Notes: generated by a model not told the origin, from the sequence alone. Shown: positions 1 through 11,395, counted from the first letter of the stretch. The stretch: DNA of 64,000 nt from Sorex araneus (GCF_027595985.1 NC_073305.1:169392172-169456171), one strand, 5' to 3'. Numbers and translations are program-made.

Positions 1-1400
1 AGCCAAGTTCAGGTCCTCATCCTGACCTTGAAGGGGTAGAAAATCTGCCTCTCTTCTCTGGACCGCTACTTCTCCATCTAAACATGAAAGTCACCTTTTG
101 GCACTTCTCTCAGCAATCCAGCAGAGTCAAAAGGAGATCTTCTCTCACGTTCTAGTCGGGGTTACTTGAAGCAAAGCATCAGTGACCAGTTTTAATAAAA
201 TTGATCTATATGGAAGGCTGCATAAATAATAGGTGATGAGGGTATAGAGATTTGGTTGAAATCTATGCCATGTAAATTTGTTACACTAACTGCTCAAAGG
301 AACTATTATCTTTATCAGCCTTAAAGTATTTCAGAAAATAATGGATTTCCTTAAGTGTAGTCAATGAAGTGTTTTATTAATAGCTAAAATACCATGTCCA
401 ATCGGTTAGATCGCTGGTAGATTTGATTCTTTGTTATATACTGTGAACATTGAGTTAGGGGGTTAGTGGGGTATATAGTCAAATCATGTCCAAAGAAATT
501 GTGCAGGCCCTATGGTAGAAATGTTATGACAGCATGTTCAAAGCATCACATCAAAGAGATAAAATGCTAGTGAGAACTTAACTCAGACCCAGAGACAAGT
601 CCTCTTAGCACGAAAAGAGATACCAACATTATATAAATGTGCAGTAACGTATATTCACTTCTTAATTCTGATAAGCTTTATAGTAACCCCAGAGATGGTG
701 CCAGGAAAACCTCCGTGTACATCATGAACCTAACCACAGAGAGAGAAGTGGGACACTTCTTATAAGAGGAATAAGTCCATAATATATTTATAAGGATTCC
801 AACAAGAGAAAATTAAAATAATCCTTAAAATGTTTCTGTACTCTTTCACAAAGAAAGTGTCCCATTTTCAATGGCATATACACATATGGATGGGTGCTTA
901 TACACATATATTTATACATACGTATGACCAAATCTTATGTTCCAGTAAACTGACTACTCCATATTCTCCCAGGGTATTCTAATTTTATCTGCCATCATTT
1001 TATAATCATTTCTCCTCATCATGCCTGTGGAATTCTCAGCTAGCAAAAACTGAGCCAACTATGTGTTGTGTTAATAGTCTGAGTTTTATAGCTGGTATTT
1101 CATTCCTACCTTCTTATCATTTCATGATTGAGCTTTGGCATGGAATTGAAGAGTACAACATTCTCTTAGCCAGATAAAGGTTTACAAACTGAGATGGAGA
1201 GGGCCACAGTTAAAGCAGATCCACATTTAAAGAACAGTATGTTCTGTTGCTGACCTTATAACCATTTTTCAAGGCAACAGGTATTTTTCAAACACCAAAC
1301 ATTTTATGTTGGGTGAATCGAATTTTCCTAAGTATAGGCTAACTGAATATCACACATATAGAATGGAAAACATTGGATTTTTGCAACTGTGTGTGTGAAT
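1..1400. other. AT-rich interval, nothing assigned
   Basis: No long open frame, recognisable repeat or RNA gene was seen on either strand. Divergent ancient repeats could be hidden here. Confidence 0.5.
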
Positions 1401-1406
1401 GCGTTT

Positions 1407-1470
1407 ATTCTGGAGATCAAACCCAGGTCCTCATGAATGTAAGGCATGAGTTTACCATTGAGTTCATCCT
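1407..1470 (-). repeat. SINE fragment, antisense
   Basis: The stretch reads as the reverse complement of a degenerate tRNA-like SINE head: tggagatcaaacccaggtcc corresponds to the B-box region, followed by an A-box-like part. No tail or target duplication is visible, so this is an old fragment. Confidence 0.45.
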
Positions 1471-1483
1471 TGTAACATTTATG

Positions 1484-1653
1484 GGGGGAGGTAGGGGGCC
1501 ACACATCCACTGGTTCTCAGGGCTTGTTCTTGGATCTGCACTCAGGAATCACTCCTGAAGGTACTTGGGAGATCATATGGGATGAATTGATTGAATCTGG
1601 ATTGGCCACATGTAAGGCAAGTGCCCTGCCCACTGGATTATCTCTCAGGCCCC
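1484..1653 (-). mobile_element. SINE-A (SOR-type), antisense
   Basis: The plus strand shows the reverse complement of the SINE-A body (tctgcactcaggaatcactc, gatcatatgggat) followed by the head (aaggcaagtgccctgcccac). It is diverged from the younger copies. Confidence 0.75.
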
Positions 1654-1779
1654 TGCAACAGTTATTTTTTTTATCTAAAGTAGGTATACAAAGAAATTTT
1701 AAGTGTGCTACTAGATTTAATTTTTTTCATACATATGCATATTTATATATGCTTGTGCAATCACTATTCTGATTAACAT

Positions 1780-1885
1780 GAAGTGTGTATGTGTGTGTTT
1801 GTCTGTGTGTCTGTGTGTGTATCTGAGTTTTAAACCCAGAGTCTCATACATGTAAAGGATATACACTATCTCTGAGCTTCTTTCC
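1780..1885 (-). repeat. TG-rich simple repeat plus SINE head fragment
   Basis: An imperfect TG/TGTC tract is followed by a degraded antisense SINE head (ttttaaacccagagtctcat). This resembles the fragment at 1407-1470, where a TG run also precedes a head remnant. Confidence 0.35.
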
Positions 1886-2084
1886 AGTACTTGGATGAAG
1901 GATAATAATTTTAATTCTTCAGAAGACTGCTTTTGAGTATAGCAACCCTTTCCAGTTAAATATTACATCCCCACAGGAACCAATATTCTAACTTACATCT
2001 GCATATATTATTTCTTCAGTGACACATTATCCGTTTGTCTAATATATCCATCTATCCACCTACATATCTATCTTATCTATTTAT

Positions 2085-2575
2085 TTACTTGTTCTTAAAA
2101 GTGATGTATCGAGTCTCCACCTTCTGTGCACTATTTGGTATCTAGAGAAACAAGAGTAAGCAAAGTTCACGAGGCCTCTGTGAGGTTCTCGTCCTAGAAG
2201 GGGAGGGGACAGTAAATAAAGTAGCGAAAAAGACCATTTCAAATCAGGAATAAAAGCACTAAAAGTCAAACAAGGCAGTTAATAAACAACAAATGGTGGG
2301 GAGAGCAATGGTGGACAGGTTTTGATGTTTCTGCAGAGCTGACATTTGACTGAGAACAGACAAACGAGGAGCCCCAGGAAGAGGGAACCGAAAGTGCAAA
2401 TCCCAGTGACAAGAGGAACTTGGTGCCACAAGGAACTGAAAGGTCAGTGTGGGTGGCCTTGGGAGGTGGGGAGCAGAGGAAATCGTAAGAGATGATGTCA
2501 GAGAGGCAAGCCGAAGCCAGAGGAAAATTCCTTTACGGGCTAGATGACTTACAAAGAAGGGGATAAACATGGAAA
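2085..2575 (-). repeat. L2 LINE fragment, antisense
   Basis: The plus strand follows the reverse complement of L2 as I remember it: a part for increased-size text such as agaagggaggggacagtaaat-like sequence, then gagctgacatttgactgag, gaagagggaaccgaaagtgc and gatgatgtcagagaggcaag, in the expected order. L2 is an ancient inactive non-LTR retrotransposon. Similarity may continue to about 2740. Open frames here are not genes. Confidence 0.5.
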
Positions 2576-2749
2576 AAGAACAAATATCTTATATAATTAA
2601 TTACTTTGAAACACCTTCCCAAGATACACCTTCAGTGCCTTAGCTGTGACTGGAGGATGTGACTTACGACCGGGTGGTGGGGCAGTGAGGAAAGAATTCC
2701 AGAGCAGAGGGACACTGAAAGCATAATTATACGCACAGAAAGGAAATCA

Positions 2750-3530
2750 GTTTTTAAGGTAGCCAATCCTAAAGAGTATTTGGGTAATGTGGGTGTTACT
2801 CTTCACATTTTTCTATGGCTAATTAGAGAAGCTGGGAAACACACAAAGCTGTCCATAGCCCTGGCCACCCGTTATGGGCATTTCTAATTTCAGATAAAGG
2901 AAGCCCTTGGTTACCACCTCAGCTTGCCTTAGAACATGCATTGTATTATCAGGACACACGAGCAAAAAGAGTACCCTTCTGAATATCTATAAAGGGTATC
3001 TTTCTCTTATTAACAGACACTTCCAAATTCAAAATATGTGTCCTTGCTAATAATGCATCTCCCAAATTCACTGGACTCTTGAAATTTTTCAATTTTCCAC
3101 TTTACAAAAAGAATGTGATATTGGCTGAGTAGTTTAAAGTTCCCACAATTTCATGTATCTAAAGCTAGAAAAAAATTGGTTATTATGTAAAATAGTCATA
3201 TATTATATACATATGAATATAAGAGAAGATATATATGTGTGTGCATATATATCTATCTTGTCTTTAGTAAATAGCATGGATGTATTTTTATTTTAAAAAG
3301 GGTCATAATAATATTTATTGACCTAAACATATATAAACTTAGTGATACAGGCTAAAAAGGCAAATACTCAATTTTAAAAATTACCCTTTATTAAATAAAT
3401 TTTAATTTTTAAAAGAAATGTTAAATTTTTTGTCATGGGAAAATTTGGAGAAAGAAAGAGTATTATGATAATGAGTATTTGAAGTTGTTCCAGAAAGTTA
3501 CATCAATAGGTTAGCTGTATTCATTTTTCA
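2750..3530. other. AT-rich interval with a TA/TG dinucleotide patch
   Basis: No gene or clear interspersed repeat. A short TA/TG-rich patch lies at about 3190-3255. Confidence 0.5.
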
Positions 3531-3534
3531 AAAA

Positions 3535-3598
3535 AATTTTTGGTTTTGGAGGCAGAAGTGCTCAGCTATTCCTAACTCTGTGCTTGCGCATCAACTCT
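3535..3598 (-). repeat. SINE-A 3' fragment, antisense
   Basis: The pattern ttttggaggcagaagtgctcag then ctaactctgtgcttgcgca is a decayed reverse complement of the SINE-A 3' half. It abuts the 5' truncation point of L1-C. Confidence 0.4.
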
Positions 3599-4435
3599 TG
3601 ACCAGATTTAAGAAAGACCATAGACATCTACACAATGGAATACTATGCAGCTGTTAGGAGACATGAGGTCATGAAATTTGCTTATAAATGGATAAACATG
3701 GAGAGTATCATCACGATCACGATCACAAAATCCCATTAATCATCAATTTCTTGAGCGGGCTCAGTAACCTCTCATTTCATCCTTTCCCTGAGATATTAGG
3801 AGTCTATCTCGACTGGGCCCTCCCAAAGATGTCGCACTGGGGGCTCTTTCAGGGTCAGGGGAATGAGATCCAGCTTGTTACTGGATTTAGCATATGAATA
3901 CACCATGGAGAGTATCATGCTAAGTGAAATGAGTCAGAAAGAGAGGGACAGACATAGAGGGACTGCACTCATTTGTGGAGTGTAGGGTAGCATCACATGA
4001 GGCTGACACCCAATGATGGTAGATACAAGGGCCAGGGGGATTGCCCCATAGCTGGACTCCTGCTTCATGAGTGGAGGGGAGAAGGTAGATGGAATAGAGA
4101 AGGGATCACTAAGAAAATGATGGTTGGAGGAACCAGTTGGGATGGGAGATGCATGCCAAAAGTAGATAATGGACCAAACATGGTGACCTCTCAGTGTCTG
4201 TGTTGCAAGTTATAATGCCCAAAAGTAGAGAGAGAGTATGGGGAATATTGTCTGCCTTAGAGACATGGGGATGGTGGGAAAGGGGGGGTATACCCAGGAT
4301 ATTGGTGGTGTGGAATGTGCACTGGTGGAGGGATGGGTGTTTGATCATTGTGAGATTGTAACCCAAACATGAAAGCTTGTAACTATTTCACGGTGATTCA
4401 ATAAAATTTAAAAAATTAAAAAATAATAATAATAA
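3599..4435 (+). mobile_element. L1-C: 5'-truncated L1 3' end
   Basis: The start encodes the end of L1 ORF2 (tacacaatggaatactatgc, reading TMEYYAAVR-like), ending near the stop at 3985. A 3' UTR follows, with a G-rich patch at 4272-4290 and the terminus gtgattcaataaaa plus an A-rich tail. A SINE-B interrupts ORF2 at 3712-3903. This L1 subfamily has a different 3' UTR from L1-A and L1-B. Its last ~150 bases match the 3' ends of Composite-1 and Composite-2. Confidence 0.85.
3712..3903 (-). mobile_element. SINE-B copy inserted in L1-C, antisense
   Basis: The insert is bounded by perfect 15-base direct repeats catggagagtatcat at 3697-3711 and 3904-3918, which rejoin into an uninterrupted L1 sequence when the insert is removed. 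The plus strand begins with the tail as cacgatcacgatcac, then tcttgagcgggctcagtaac. It is 5' truncated: the tRNA-like head is absent. It is the longer SINE-B form, with ctctttcagggtcaggggaa. Confidence 0.9.
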
Positions 4436-4445
4436 AATCAAAATA

Positions 4446-7400
4446 ATTTTTTTTTCTTTTTTATTTATTTATTTATTTATTTTTTTTATTAATAGTTTAT
4501 TTTTAATTAGTGAGTCAACGTGAGGGTACAGTTACAGATTTATACATTTTTGTGCTCATGTTTCTCCCTTACAAAGTTTGATAACCCATCCCTTCACCAG
4601 TGCCCATTCTCCACCACCAGTGAACCCAACATCCCACCCCCCCTTCCCAGTCCCGTCTCCCCCCACCCCACCCTGCCACTATGGCAGGGAATTCCCTTTT
4701 GTTCTCTCTCTCTGGTTAGGTGTTGTGGTTTGCAATAAAGGTGTTGAGTGGCCATTGCGTTCAGTCTCTAGTCTATATTTGGCCCGCATCATCTTTCCCC
4801 CACATGACCAACAACCACATTTTACTTGCTGTTCCCTTCTCTGAGTTGCCCAGAATGAGAGAACAGCCTCCAAGCCATGGTGACAACCTCCTGGTACTTA
4901 TTTCTACTATTCTTGGGTGTTCGTCTTATAGTCTATTATTCTATATTCCACAGATGAGTGCAATCTTTCTATGTCTGTCTCTCTCTTTCTGACTCATTTC
5001 ACTTAGCATGATACTTTCCATGTAGATCCACTTATATGCAAACGTCATGACCTCATTTTTTCTGACAGCTGCATAGTATTCCATTGTATATATGTACCAG
5101 AGTTTCTTCAACCAGTCATCTGTTCTAGGGCACTCGGGTTTTTTCCAGATTCTGCCTATTGTAAACAGTGCTGCGGTGAACATATAAGTGCATATGTCAC
5201 TTCGACTATACTTTTTGGCTTTTCTGGGATATATTCCCAGCAGTGGTATTGCTGGGTCAAATGGGAGCTCAACCTCAAGTTTTTTGAGAGTCGTCCATAC
5301 TGTTTTCCAAAAGGGCTGAACTAGCCGGCATTCCCACCAGCAGTGTAGAAGGGTGCCTTTCTCCCCACATCCTCTCCAACAGCGGTTGCTTTTGTTCTTT
5401 TGGATGTGTGCTAGCCTCTGTGGTGTGAGGTGGTATCTCATGGTTGTTTTGATCTGCATCTCTCTGACGATTAGTGATGTAGAGCACTTTTTCATGTGTC
5501 TTTTGGCCATTCGTATCTCTTCCTTGGTAAAGTTTCTGTTCATTTCTTCGCCCCATTTTTTGATGGGGTTGGATGTTTTCTTCTTGTAGAGTTCAACCAG
5601 TGCTTTATATACCCTTGATATCAACCCCTTATCTGATGGGTATTGTGTAAATATCCTTTCCCATTCTGTGGATAGTCTTTGTATTCTGGTCACTGTATCT
5701 CTTGTGGTGCAGAAGCTTTTTAGTTTAATGTAGTCCCATTTGTTGATCTCTGTTTTTACTAGATTGCTTAGTTCCGTGTCATCTTTGAAGATACCTTTAT
5801 CTTCAATATCCTGGAGGGTTTTGCCTACCTTGTCTTCAATGTACCTTATGGTTTGTGGTCTGATGTTGAGGTCTTTAATCCATTTTGATCTGACTTTTGT
5901 GCATGGTGACAGATCGAGTTCTAAGCCCATTTTTTTGCATGTGGTTGTCCAGTTGTGCCAGCACCATTTGTTAAAGAGACTTTCCTTGCTCCACTTCACA
6001 TCTCTTGCTCCTTTATCAAAGATTAGATGATCATACATTTGAGGTTGTGTGTGGGGATATTCCACCCTGTTCCATTGGTCTGCAGTTCTGCTTTTGTTCC
6101 AGTACCATGCTGTTTTAATTGTTACCGCTTTGTAGTAGAGTTTAAGGTTGGGAAGGGTGATGCCTCCCATCATCTTTTTCCCAAGAATTGTTTTAGCTAT
6201 CCGTGGGCGTTTATTGTTCCATATAAATTTCAGGATTGCTTGCTCCGCTTCTTTGAAGAATGCCATGGGTATCCCCATAGGGATCGCATTAAATCTGTAT
6301 AATGCTTTGGGGAGTATTGCCATTTTGACAATGTTTATTCTCCCTATCCATGAGCAGGGGATATTTTTCCATTTCCTCATGTCCTCTTTTATTTCATGAA
6401 GTAGCGTTTTATAGTTTTCTTTGTAGAGGTCCTTTACTTCTTTAGTTAAGCTGATTCCAAGGTATTTGATTTTCTGGGGCACAATTGTGAATGGGATTGC
6501 TTTTTTCATGTCCCTTTCCTCTGTCTCATTGTTTGCATATAGGAAGGCCATGGATTTTTGGGTATTGATTTTATAGCCTGCGACTTTACTGTATAGGTCA
6601 ATTGTTTCTAAGAGTTTCTTACTAGAGCTTTTAGGTTTCTCTAGGTATAGTATCATATCGTCTGCGAATAGTGAGAGCTTGATTTCTTCCTTTCCAATCT
6701 GGATCCCCTTAATATCTTTTTCTTGCCTGATGGCTATTGCTAATACTTCCAGTACTATATTAAAGAGAAGTGGTGAGAGTGGACATCCTTGTCTTGTCCC
6801 CGATCTCAGAGGAAAAGCCCTTAGTTTTTCTCCATTGATGATAATGCTCGCCATAGGTTCATGGTAGATGGCTTTGACTATCTTGAGAAAAGTTCCTCCA
6901 AAACCCATTTTGGTGAGAGTTTTTATCATGAATGGGTGTTGGATCTTGTCAAATGCTTTTTCTGCATCTATGGATATGGTCATATGGTTTTTATCTTTAC
7001 TTTTGTTGATGTGATGGATTATGTTGATTGATTTCCGAATGTTAAACCAACCTTGCATCCCTGGGATGAATCCCACTTGGTTATGGTGTATGATCTTTTT
7101 GATGAGTTGTTGGATTCTATTTGCTAGTATTTTGTTGAGAATCTTCGCATCGGTATTCATCAAGGATATTGGTCTATAGTTTTCTTTGTTAGTGGTGTCT
7201 TTGTTTGCTTTTGGTATTAGGGAGATATGTGCCTCATAGAAACTGTTCGGCAGGGTTCCTGTCTTTTCGATTTCCTGGAAAAGCTTAAGGAGAACTGGCA
7301 ACAAGTCTTCTTTGAATGTTTGGAAGAATTCGCCAGTGAATCCGTCTGGACCTGGGCTTTTGTTTTTGGGGAGACTTTTGATTACCGTTTCGATTTCCTT

Positions 7401-7568
7401 GATATTTATGGGCCTATTCAGGTATTTCACGTCTTCTTGGCTCAGTCTTGGGAGGTTGTAGGAGTCAAGGAATTCATCCATTTCTTTTAGGTTCTCTTGT
7501 TTTGTGGCATACAGACTTTCAAAGTAGTCTCTGATGATCCTTTGAATCTCCTTGGTTTCTGTTGACCA
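4446..7568 (-). mobile_element. L1-A: 5'-truncated young L1
   Basis: On the minus strand this copy holds most of ORF2, a 3' UTR at 4485-4940 and a poly(A) seen as a T-rich run at 4448-4500. The 5' end is truncated inside ORF2, after the endonuclease region, at a junction with an older SINE fragment near 7568. It inserted into or beside the A-rich tail of L1-C, giving a tail-to-tail pair. The 3' UTR has a C-rich stretch on the plus strand (about 4625-4680), a polypurine G-rich tract in L1 sense. Confidence 0.93.
4941..7568 (-). CDS. L1 ORF2 protein, N-terminally truncated (reverse transcriptase)
   Basis: About 875 codons of L1 ORF2 are open with no frameshift or stop. ORF2p nicks DNA and reverse-transcribes L1 RNA at the target site. 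Numbering the open frame from 7610, the RT domain shows [10 protein letters not shown] at about 213-222, [10 protein letters not shown] at about 271-280 and the catalytic FADD at 315-318 (genomic 6657-6668). A C-terminal Cys/His cluster (CWRGC then HCWWEC) lies near residue 744. The frame ends in the usual ORF2 C-terminus at 4941. Full-length ORF2 is about 1,275 residues, so the endonuclease and the start codon are missing. The apparent first residues upstream come from a neighbouring SINE, and the frame opens on TTG rather than ATG, so this is a fragment and not an expressed gene. Confidence 0.9.
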   Translation of the reverse strand, partial: WSTETKEIQRIIRDYFESLYATKQENLKEMDEFLDSYNLPRLSQEDVKYLNRPINIKEIETVIKSLPKNKSPGPDGFTGEFFQTFKEDLLPVLLKLFQEIEKTGTLPNSFYEAHISLIPKANKDTTNKENYRPISLMNTDAKILNKILANRIQQLIKKIIHHNQVGFIPGMQGWFNIRKSINIIHHINKSKDKNHMTISIDAEKAFDKIQHPFMIKTLTKMGFGGTFLKIVKAIYHEPMASIIINGEKLRAFPLRSGTRQGCPLSPLLFNIVLEVLAIAIRQEKDIKGIQIGKEEIKLSLFADDMILYLEKPKSSSKKLLETIDLYSKVAGYKINTQKSMAFLYANNETEERDMKKAIPFTIVPQKIKYLGISLTKEVKDLYKENYKTLLHEIKEDMRKWKNIPCSWIGRINIVKMAILPKALYRFNAIPMGIPMAFFKEAEQAILKFIWNNKRPRIAKTILGKKMMGGITLPNLKLYYKAVTIKTAWYWNKSRTADQWNRVEYPHTQPQMYDHLIFDKGARDVKWSKESLFNKWCWHNWTTTCKKMGLELDLSPCTKVRSKWIKDLNIRPQTIRYIEDKVGKTLQDIEDKGIFKDDTELSNLVKTEINKWDYIKLKSFCTTRDTVTRIQRLSTEWERIFTQYPSDKGLISRVYKALVELYKKKTSNPIKKWGEEMNRNFTKEEIRMAKRHMKKCSTSLIVREMQIKTTMRYHLTPQRLAHIQKNKSNRCWRGCGEKGTLLHCWWECRLVQPFWKTVWTTLKKLEVELPFDPAIPLLGIYPRKAKKYSRSDICTYMFTAALFTIGRIWKKPECPRTDDWLKKLWYIYTMEYYAAVRKNEVMTFAYKWIYMESIMLSEMSQKERDRHRKIALICGI

Positions 7569-7570
7569 TG

Positions 7571-7642
7571 GTGTTCTGGGGATTGAACCAGGGGCTCCTG
7601 CATGCAACACATGTGCTCTAGTCTTTGGACTTATCCCCTTGG
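7571..7642 (-). repeat. SINE fragment, antisense
   Basis: The plus strand tggggattgaaccaggggct then ctcctgcatgcaa is an antisense tRNA-like SINE head. It provides the 5' flank into which L1-A inserted. Confidence 0.5.
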
Positions 7643-7644
7643 TT

Positions 7645-8238
7645 TTGATTTTTATGTAAATATAATCTCAATCTCTGCAGAATGTCCTCAAAAAAACTTA
7701 AATGTGAGCAGAAATAAAGATGACCTAATTCTAAATATCAGCTTCTCTGAAAACATAAAGGTATACGACTAAGGGTTTTTGTTTTGTTTTATCTATTACC
7801 AAGATTTACTTTTATGGAAAACAAACAAAATCTACTGGCTTGGGTGCTTCAGGATTTAGTAAAGGGCTGTCCCTCATTTCTTAGCCAGTCCATGACTCAA
7901 CGTACTGCTCCCTCCCTCCTGACACCGAAGGAAGCCAGAGATAAACAGGCAGCTCATTTATAGCCAAAGTGCAGAGAAAGAACAGGGAGACGAGAGGTAG
8001 TTCTTTCTTGGAAGAATTAACTGACACTTCAGATGTCCAGAGAATACTGGGCTTCATCCCAACACCCTCCTGAGAGTAAATTCTCCAAGAAACATACCAT
8101 CTGTGGGAGTCTTGTTTTTCTGAAAAGCTGAGACTGTAGAATTTAGCACATTGCATTATTCTATGAGTAAAGTGGCAAATAGTAAGTTCTTAATATATGC
8201 TGATCCTTTATTTAAGTGTTATGGCTTTATCAGTAAGT
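7645..8238. other. Unassigned interval
   Basis: No repeat or gene recognised. A 91-codon open frame on the minus strand (7881-8156) shows no motif I know. Confidence 0.45.
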
Positions 8239-8416
8239 TTGGGGAGGAACAGAAGGGTTGGACCACACCTAGCAGTGCCCAAGAGTGACTCCAGATTCTG
8301 TACTTAGGGGTCACTCCCAGTTCGGCTGAAGGAATCAGGCAGTGCTGGGCAATTGAACCAGTGTCAGCAGTATGCAAGACAGGAGTCTTAACCACTGTAC
8401 TACCACTCTGGCCCCC
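8239..8416 (-). mobile_element. SINE-A, diverged, antisense
   Basis: Contains the antisense body (gtacttaggggtcactccca) and head (accactgtactaccactctggcc). Many substitutions mark it as an older copy. Confidence 0.75.
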
Positions 8417-8489
8417 AACCAGTATCTTTATAATGTAACTATATTAATTAACTAGTATTATAATAGACTCATTAAAAATCTGTCAATTA

Positions 8490-8658
8490 GGGGCTGGAGC
8501 GATAGCACCAGTGGTTAGGGTGTTTGCCTTGCACGCGCCAACCCAGGTTTGAATCCCAGGATCCCATATGGTCCCCTGAGCACCGCCAGGGGTGATTCCT
8601 GAGTGCAGAGCCAGGAGTAACCCCTGTGCATCACTGGGTGTGAACCAAAAATAAAAAA
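8490..8658 (+). mobile_element. SINE-A with target duplication
   Basis: A near-complete SINE-A starts ggggctggagcgatagca and ends in an A-rich tail. It is flanked by perfect 16-base duplications aaaaatctgtcaatta at 8474-8489 and 8659-8674. Such duplications and the A tail fit L1-driven retroposition. Confidence 0.95.
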
Positions 8659-8799
8659 AAAAATCTGTCAATTAACAGAAGGAAGTCATCTCTGGGCTAC
8701 ATAGTCTTATTCATAAACAGAGGGCCAAATAACGATAGACTCTAAGTTGTCTTCCAAGTACAGTAGTTTATAATCCAACTCTGTTCTCATTTTTAAACT

Positions 8800-8958
8800 T
8801 TCCAGTTTCCGCATCTTTTTAATGGGCATAGTAAGACACTAATCTCATAGACTTTTTGAGAAGAGGATAAAACCAATTGAAAAAGATGGAAATTAATGAG
8901 TGGTGCCTGGTACATTCTTATATTCCAGGATATGTTAGTCCTGATGATGATGAGAAAT
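8800..8958 (+). repeat. MIR SINE relic
   Basis: The order of words matches MIR: ccagtttccgcatctttttaa, then atctcatagactttttgagaa, then gtggtgcctggtacattctt. MIR is an ancient mammalian SINE. Confidence 0.6.
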
Positions 8959-8959
8959 A

Positions 8960-9750
8960 ATGATGACCATTCCACTGACACAAGATAGTTAACTATCAGA
9001 TTTATAATATATTTCTACATTACATAGTCACTGCTAAAGTTATACCATTTTATCTTTTGCAAACTCTTACAGACTACAATAATTCACTTCTCAATGAGAA
9101 ACAGATTTCCCAGTATAGGTGCCCTAAATATCATATAAGTAACTTTTCCATGCTAATGTTTTAACTGGCACATAAAGAAAATAAGTTTTTCTTCATTTGA
9201 TCTGCCAGAAGCCCTGATTTGCATAGGTCATAGGTCCCTAAGCTTTTTGCAAAAAATTGTGATATATAATTAAGTAAATAAGACAAACCAAAAGAACTAG
9301 TGAATGTGCTATAAATAGCAACCAAAATTATGCTTCAGATGTTAACTGTCCTGATTTAATAATGAATTATATCATTTGACAAATGAGATAAGACCTTCAC
9401 CTCTAACTTTCTGATCCAAACTTCTAATAGTTGAGTATATTATTGCCATCTGGTGTCTGGCCTCTGAAATCCTCTGGTGATGTCTGCCTCATTTTAAGTA
9501 GGCAGAATTTGTCTGCCAAATAAATAAATAAATAAAAAGCACTCTTCTAAGTGTCTTGATTGGCAGGCCCAGGAAGAAGGCTGAGTCCAACAAATCCATG
9601 AGCTATATAGCTCAAGCACTGTAGATCTTTCCTCCAGTTACTCTTTGTCTTATGTTTGAGCTGTGCAGAAATTGTCACCATCAAAATTCCTTCTGTTTTG
9701 TATGGAAATTCTGAAGGATACAATTCCTAGACTTTAAAAGAAAGAGGTGT
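8960..9750. other. Unassigned AT-rich interval
   Basis: Nothing was recognised apart from an (AAAT)n patch near 9519-9536. Confidence 0.45.
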
Positions 9751-9752
9751 TT

Positions 9753-10018
9753 GGGGCTGGAGATTGTATAGGTAGGCATGCATACTACTCAGATTTGATT
9801 TCTGGCACCACATTATCCCCCTGCCCTACCACCCCAACCCTCAGCAGCTTGAAGATGCTGCACTTGCCTGAGTTCCCTGGCACTGTAGGGTCCACGGGGG
9901 CATTGCATTACATGGCCCTTGCATTGAACCTCTGGCCTGAGGTCTAGGAATAGCCGGTGGGGCCGGGAGTCCGCCTGAGCACTATTTGGGAGCCCTACCA
10001 CTCACCCACACACCCAAA
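9753..10018 (+). mobile_element. Long SINE-A variant
   Basis: Starts with ggggctggagattgtatagg and ends with the SINE-A-like cctgagcactatttgg. It carries an extra middle segment with cattgcattacatggccctt and gcattgaacctctgg. A matching middle segment is present at 63352-63615, and related words occur at 11205-11395 and 52000-52245, so this is a subfamily and not a random insertion. Confidence 0.6.
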
Positions 10019-10164
10019 GAATGGTTGAATACCTGGCATGGCATCCTTTTCAAATTGTCATTATTCAAGCACCTTTTATCTTTGGGTAAAATTCTCAATA
10101 GAGGATTGAGAGTGTCATAAATTGGATAGTTTTGTTTATTTTTAAATAGGCAAGTTCAGTTCAT

Positions 10165-10282
10165 TATTTTTAAGGGGGTGCGGTACTTACTGGGAGGCCA
10201 GGCAGAGCCAGGAATCAAAGCCGGAGGCTGACATGCATGAGGCCTGGGGTCTACCATTGTAGCCGCATTCCTGTCCCTCACC
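10165..10282 (-). repeat. SINE-A fragment, antisense, old
   Basis: Contains aggaatcaaagccggaggct and a head-like remnant ending in ttgtagccgcattcctgtccc. Heavily diverged. Confidence 0.4.
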
Positions 10283-10496
10283 TGGAGTTTTAACTCACGG
10301 AAGCCACATGAATCTGGCAGTTCTTATTATTACTTATTTTGCTCTAGATTCTGGAAAAAAGTCAAGTCGAATCTTACTGCTTTTTTAAGAAACTTGGGAA
10401 AGTTGGAGCCAACATACAGAGAAACAAAGAGGAAGGAAGCGCTCAAGAGGGCAGCACAGATTGTAAATGTAATGAGCAACTTTCTTGGGATCAACG

Positions 10497-11020
10497 TATA
10501 TCACTGTATTGCTGTTATCCCGGTGTTCATTGATTTGATTGAGCGGGCACCAGTAACGTCTCCATTCATCCTTTTCTTGTGCTACTGTAGCCCGATGGCA
10601 TATTGGGAGCTCTTTCAGATCAGGGGAATGAGGACCATCGTTGTTACTGTTTTCGGCACATTGAGTATGCCATAGGTAGCTTGCCAGGCTCGGCGCTGCG
10701 GGTGGAATACTCTCAGTAGCTCGTTGGGCTCTCTGAGAGGGATGGAGGCTTTTGGGGAGGCCTCTAATCGCCTTTACAGGTGTTCTCAGTCTACAGAATG
10801 TAAGCTTTTGGCCGACTGGCATTTTGTAGCAATCTGCCCACTGACAAACACAAACCTTCCTGTGTCTCTCTCAGCAGCACCTGGGACATCTGCGGCCTCA
10901 TGTTGAACTCCTTGAGGTTGATGGAGAGTGCCCGGAGGTTGTTGCAGCTGGCAGAGTAGGACTCTATGGCGGAAGGTCTGTGCCAGGTTCAGCACCTGTT
11001 CTGAGTCCCAGGTCACCTAG
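10497..11020 (-). mobile_element. Composite SINE-B with an exon-like 5' module, antisense
   Basis: Read on the minus strand, the 3' part (10497-10745) is the long SINE-B form, including a LINE-derived stretch that translates to ATVAQEKDEWRRYWCP and the tail. The 5' part (about 10785-11015) encodes SINLKEFN in one frame and continues with gtttgtgtttgtcagtgggc. The same order of modules occurs on the plus strand at 60833-61332, so the composite moved as a unit. I do not recognise the source of the 5' module. Confidence 0.75.
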
Positions 11021-11204
11021 TGGTTGGCTGACAGCACCCCACAGTGGATAGGTCACTGTTCACACTGCTGCCACGGCTCTATGTATGACAGCATTGTGAC
11101 TTGATTTGCAAGATTCTTGAGATATAAAATAAAATTTTTGGTGGCGTGACAGTTCCCATCAAGGGACCTGGTGGTCTCAATGGTGATTCTCAGTCTAATA
11201 GGCC

Positions 11205-11395
11205 AGCAGTTTAAAGCAAGTGCCTGAGAATGGGGTACTGCTCAGGCCCCTCAATGCCCAGGAGACCTGGGCCACCCCAGCAGTGCAGGGGTTCTCCATG
11301 GACATTTGGGGAACGGTGTGATGCCAGGAAATAAACTGGAATCAAACACAGGCAAGAATATGTGCAAAGTCTTTTTCTGCCCCCAAGGTAAAATT
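11205..11395 (-). mobile_element. Long SINE-A variant, antisense
   Basis: The reverse complement includes ctgctggggtggcccaggtc, which matches the plus-strand copy at 63352-63615 (ctgctggggtggcctgggtc). Head and tail are weak. Confidence 0.5.

Noticed and set aside
7569-7610. N-terminal extension of L1-A ORF2
   Set aside because: These codons come from a neighbouring antisense SINE and the frame starts on TTG; they are not part of ORF2.
10394-10675. Plus-strand 93-codon frame at 10.4-10.7 kb
   Set aside because: It lies on the antisense strand of a SINE-B; similar frames appear wherever SINE-B is antisense.
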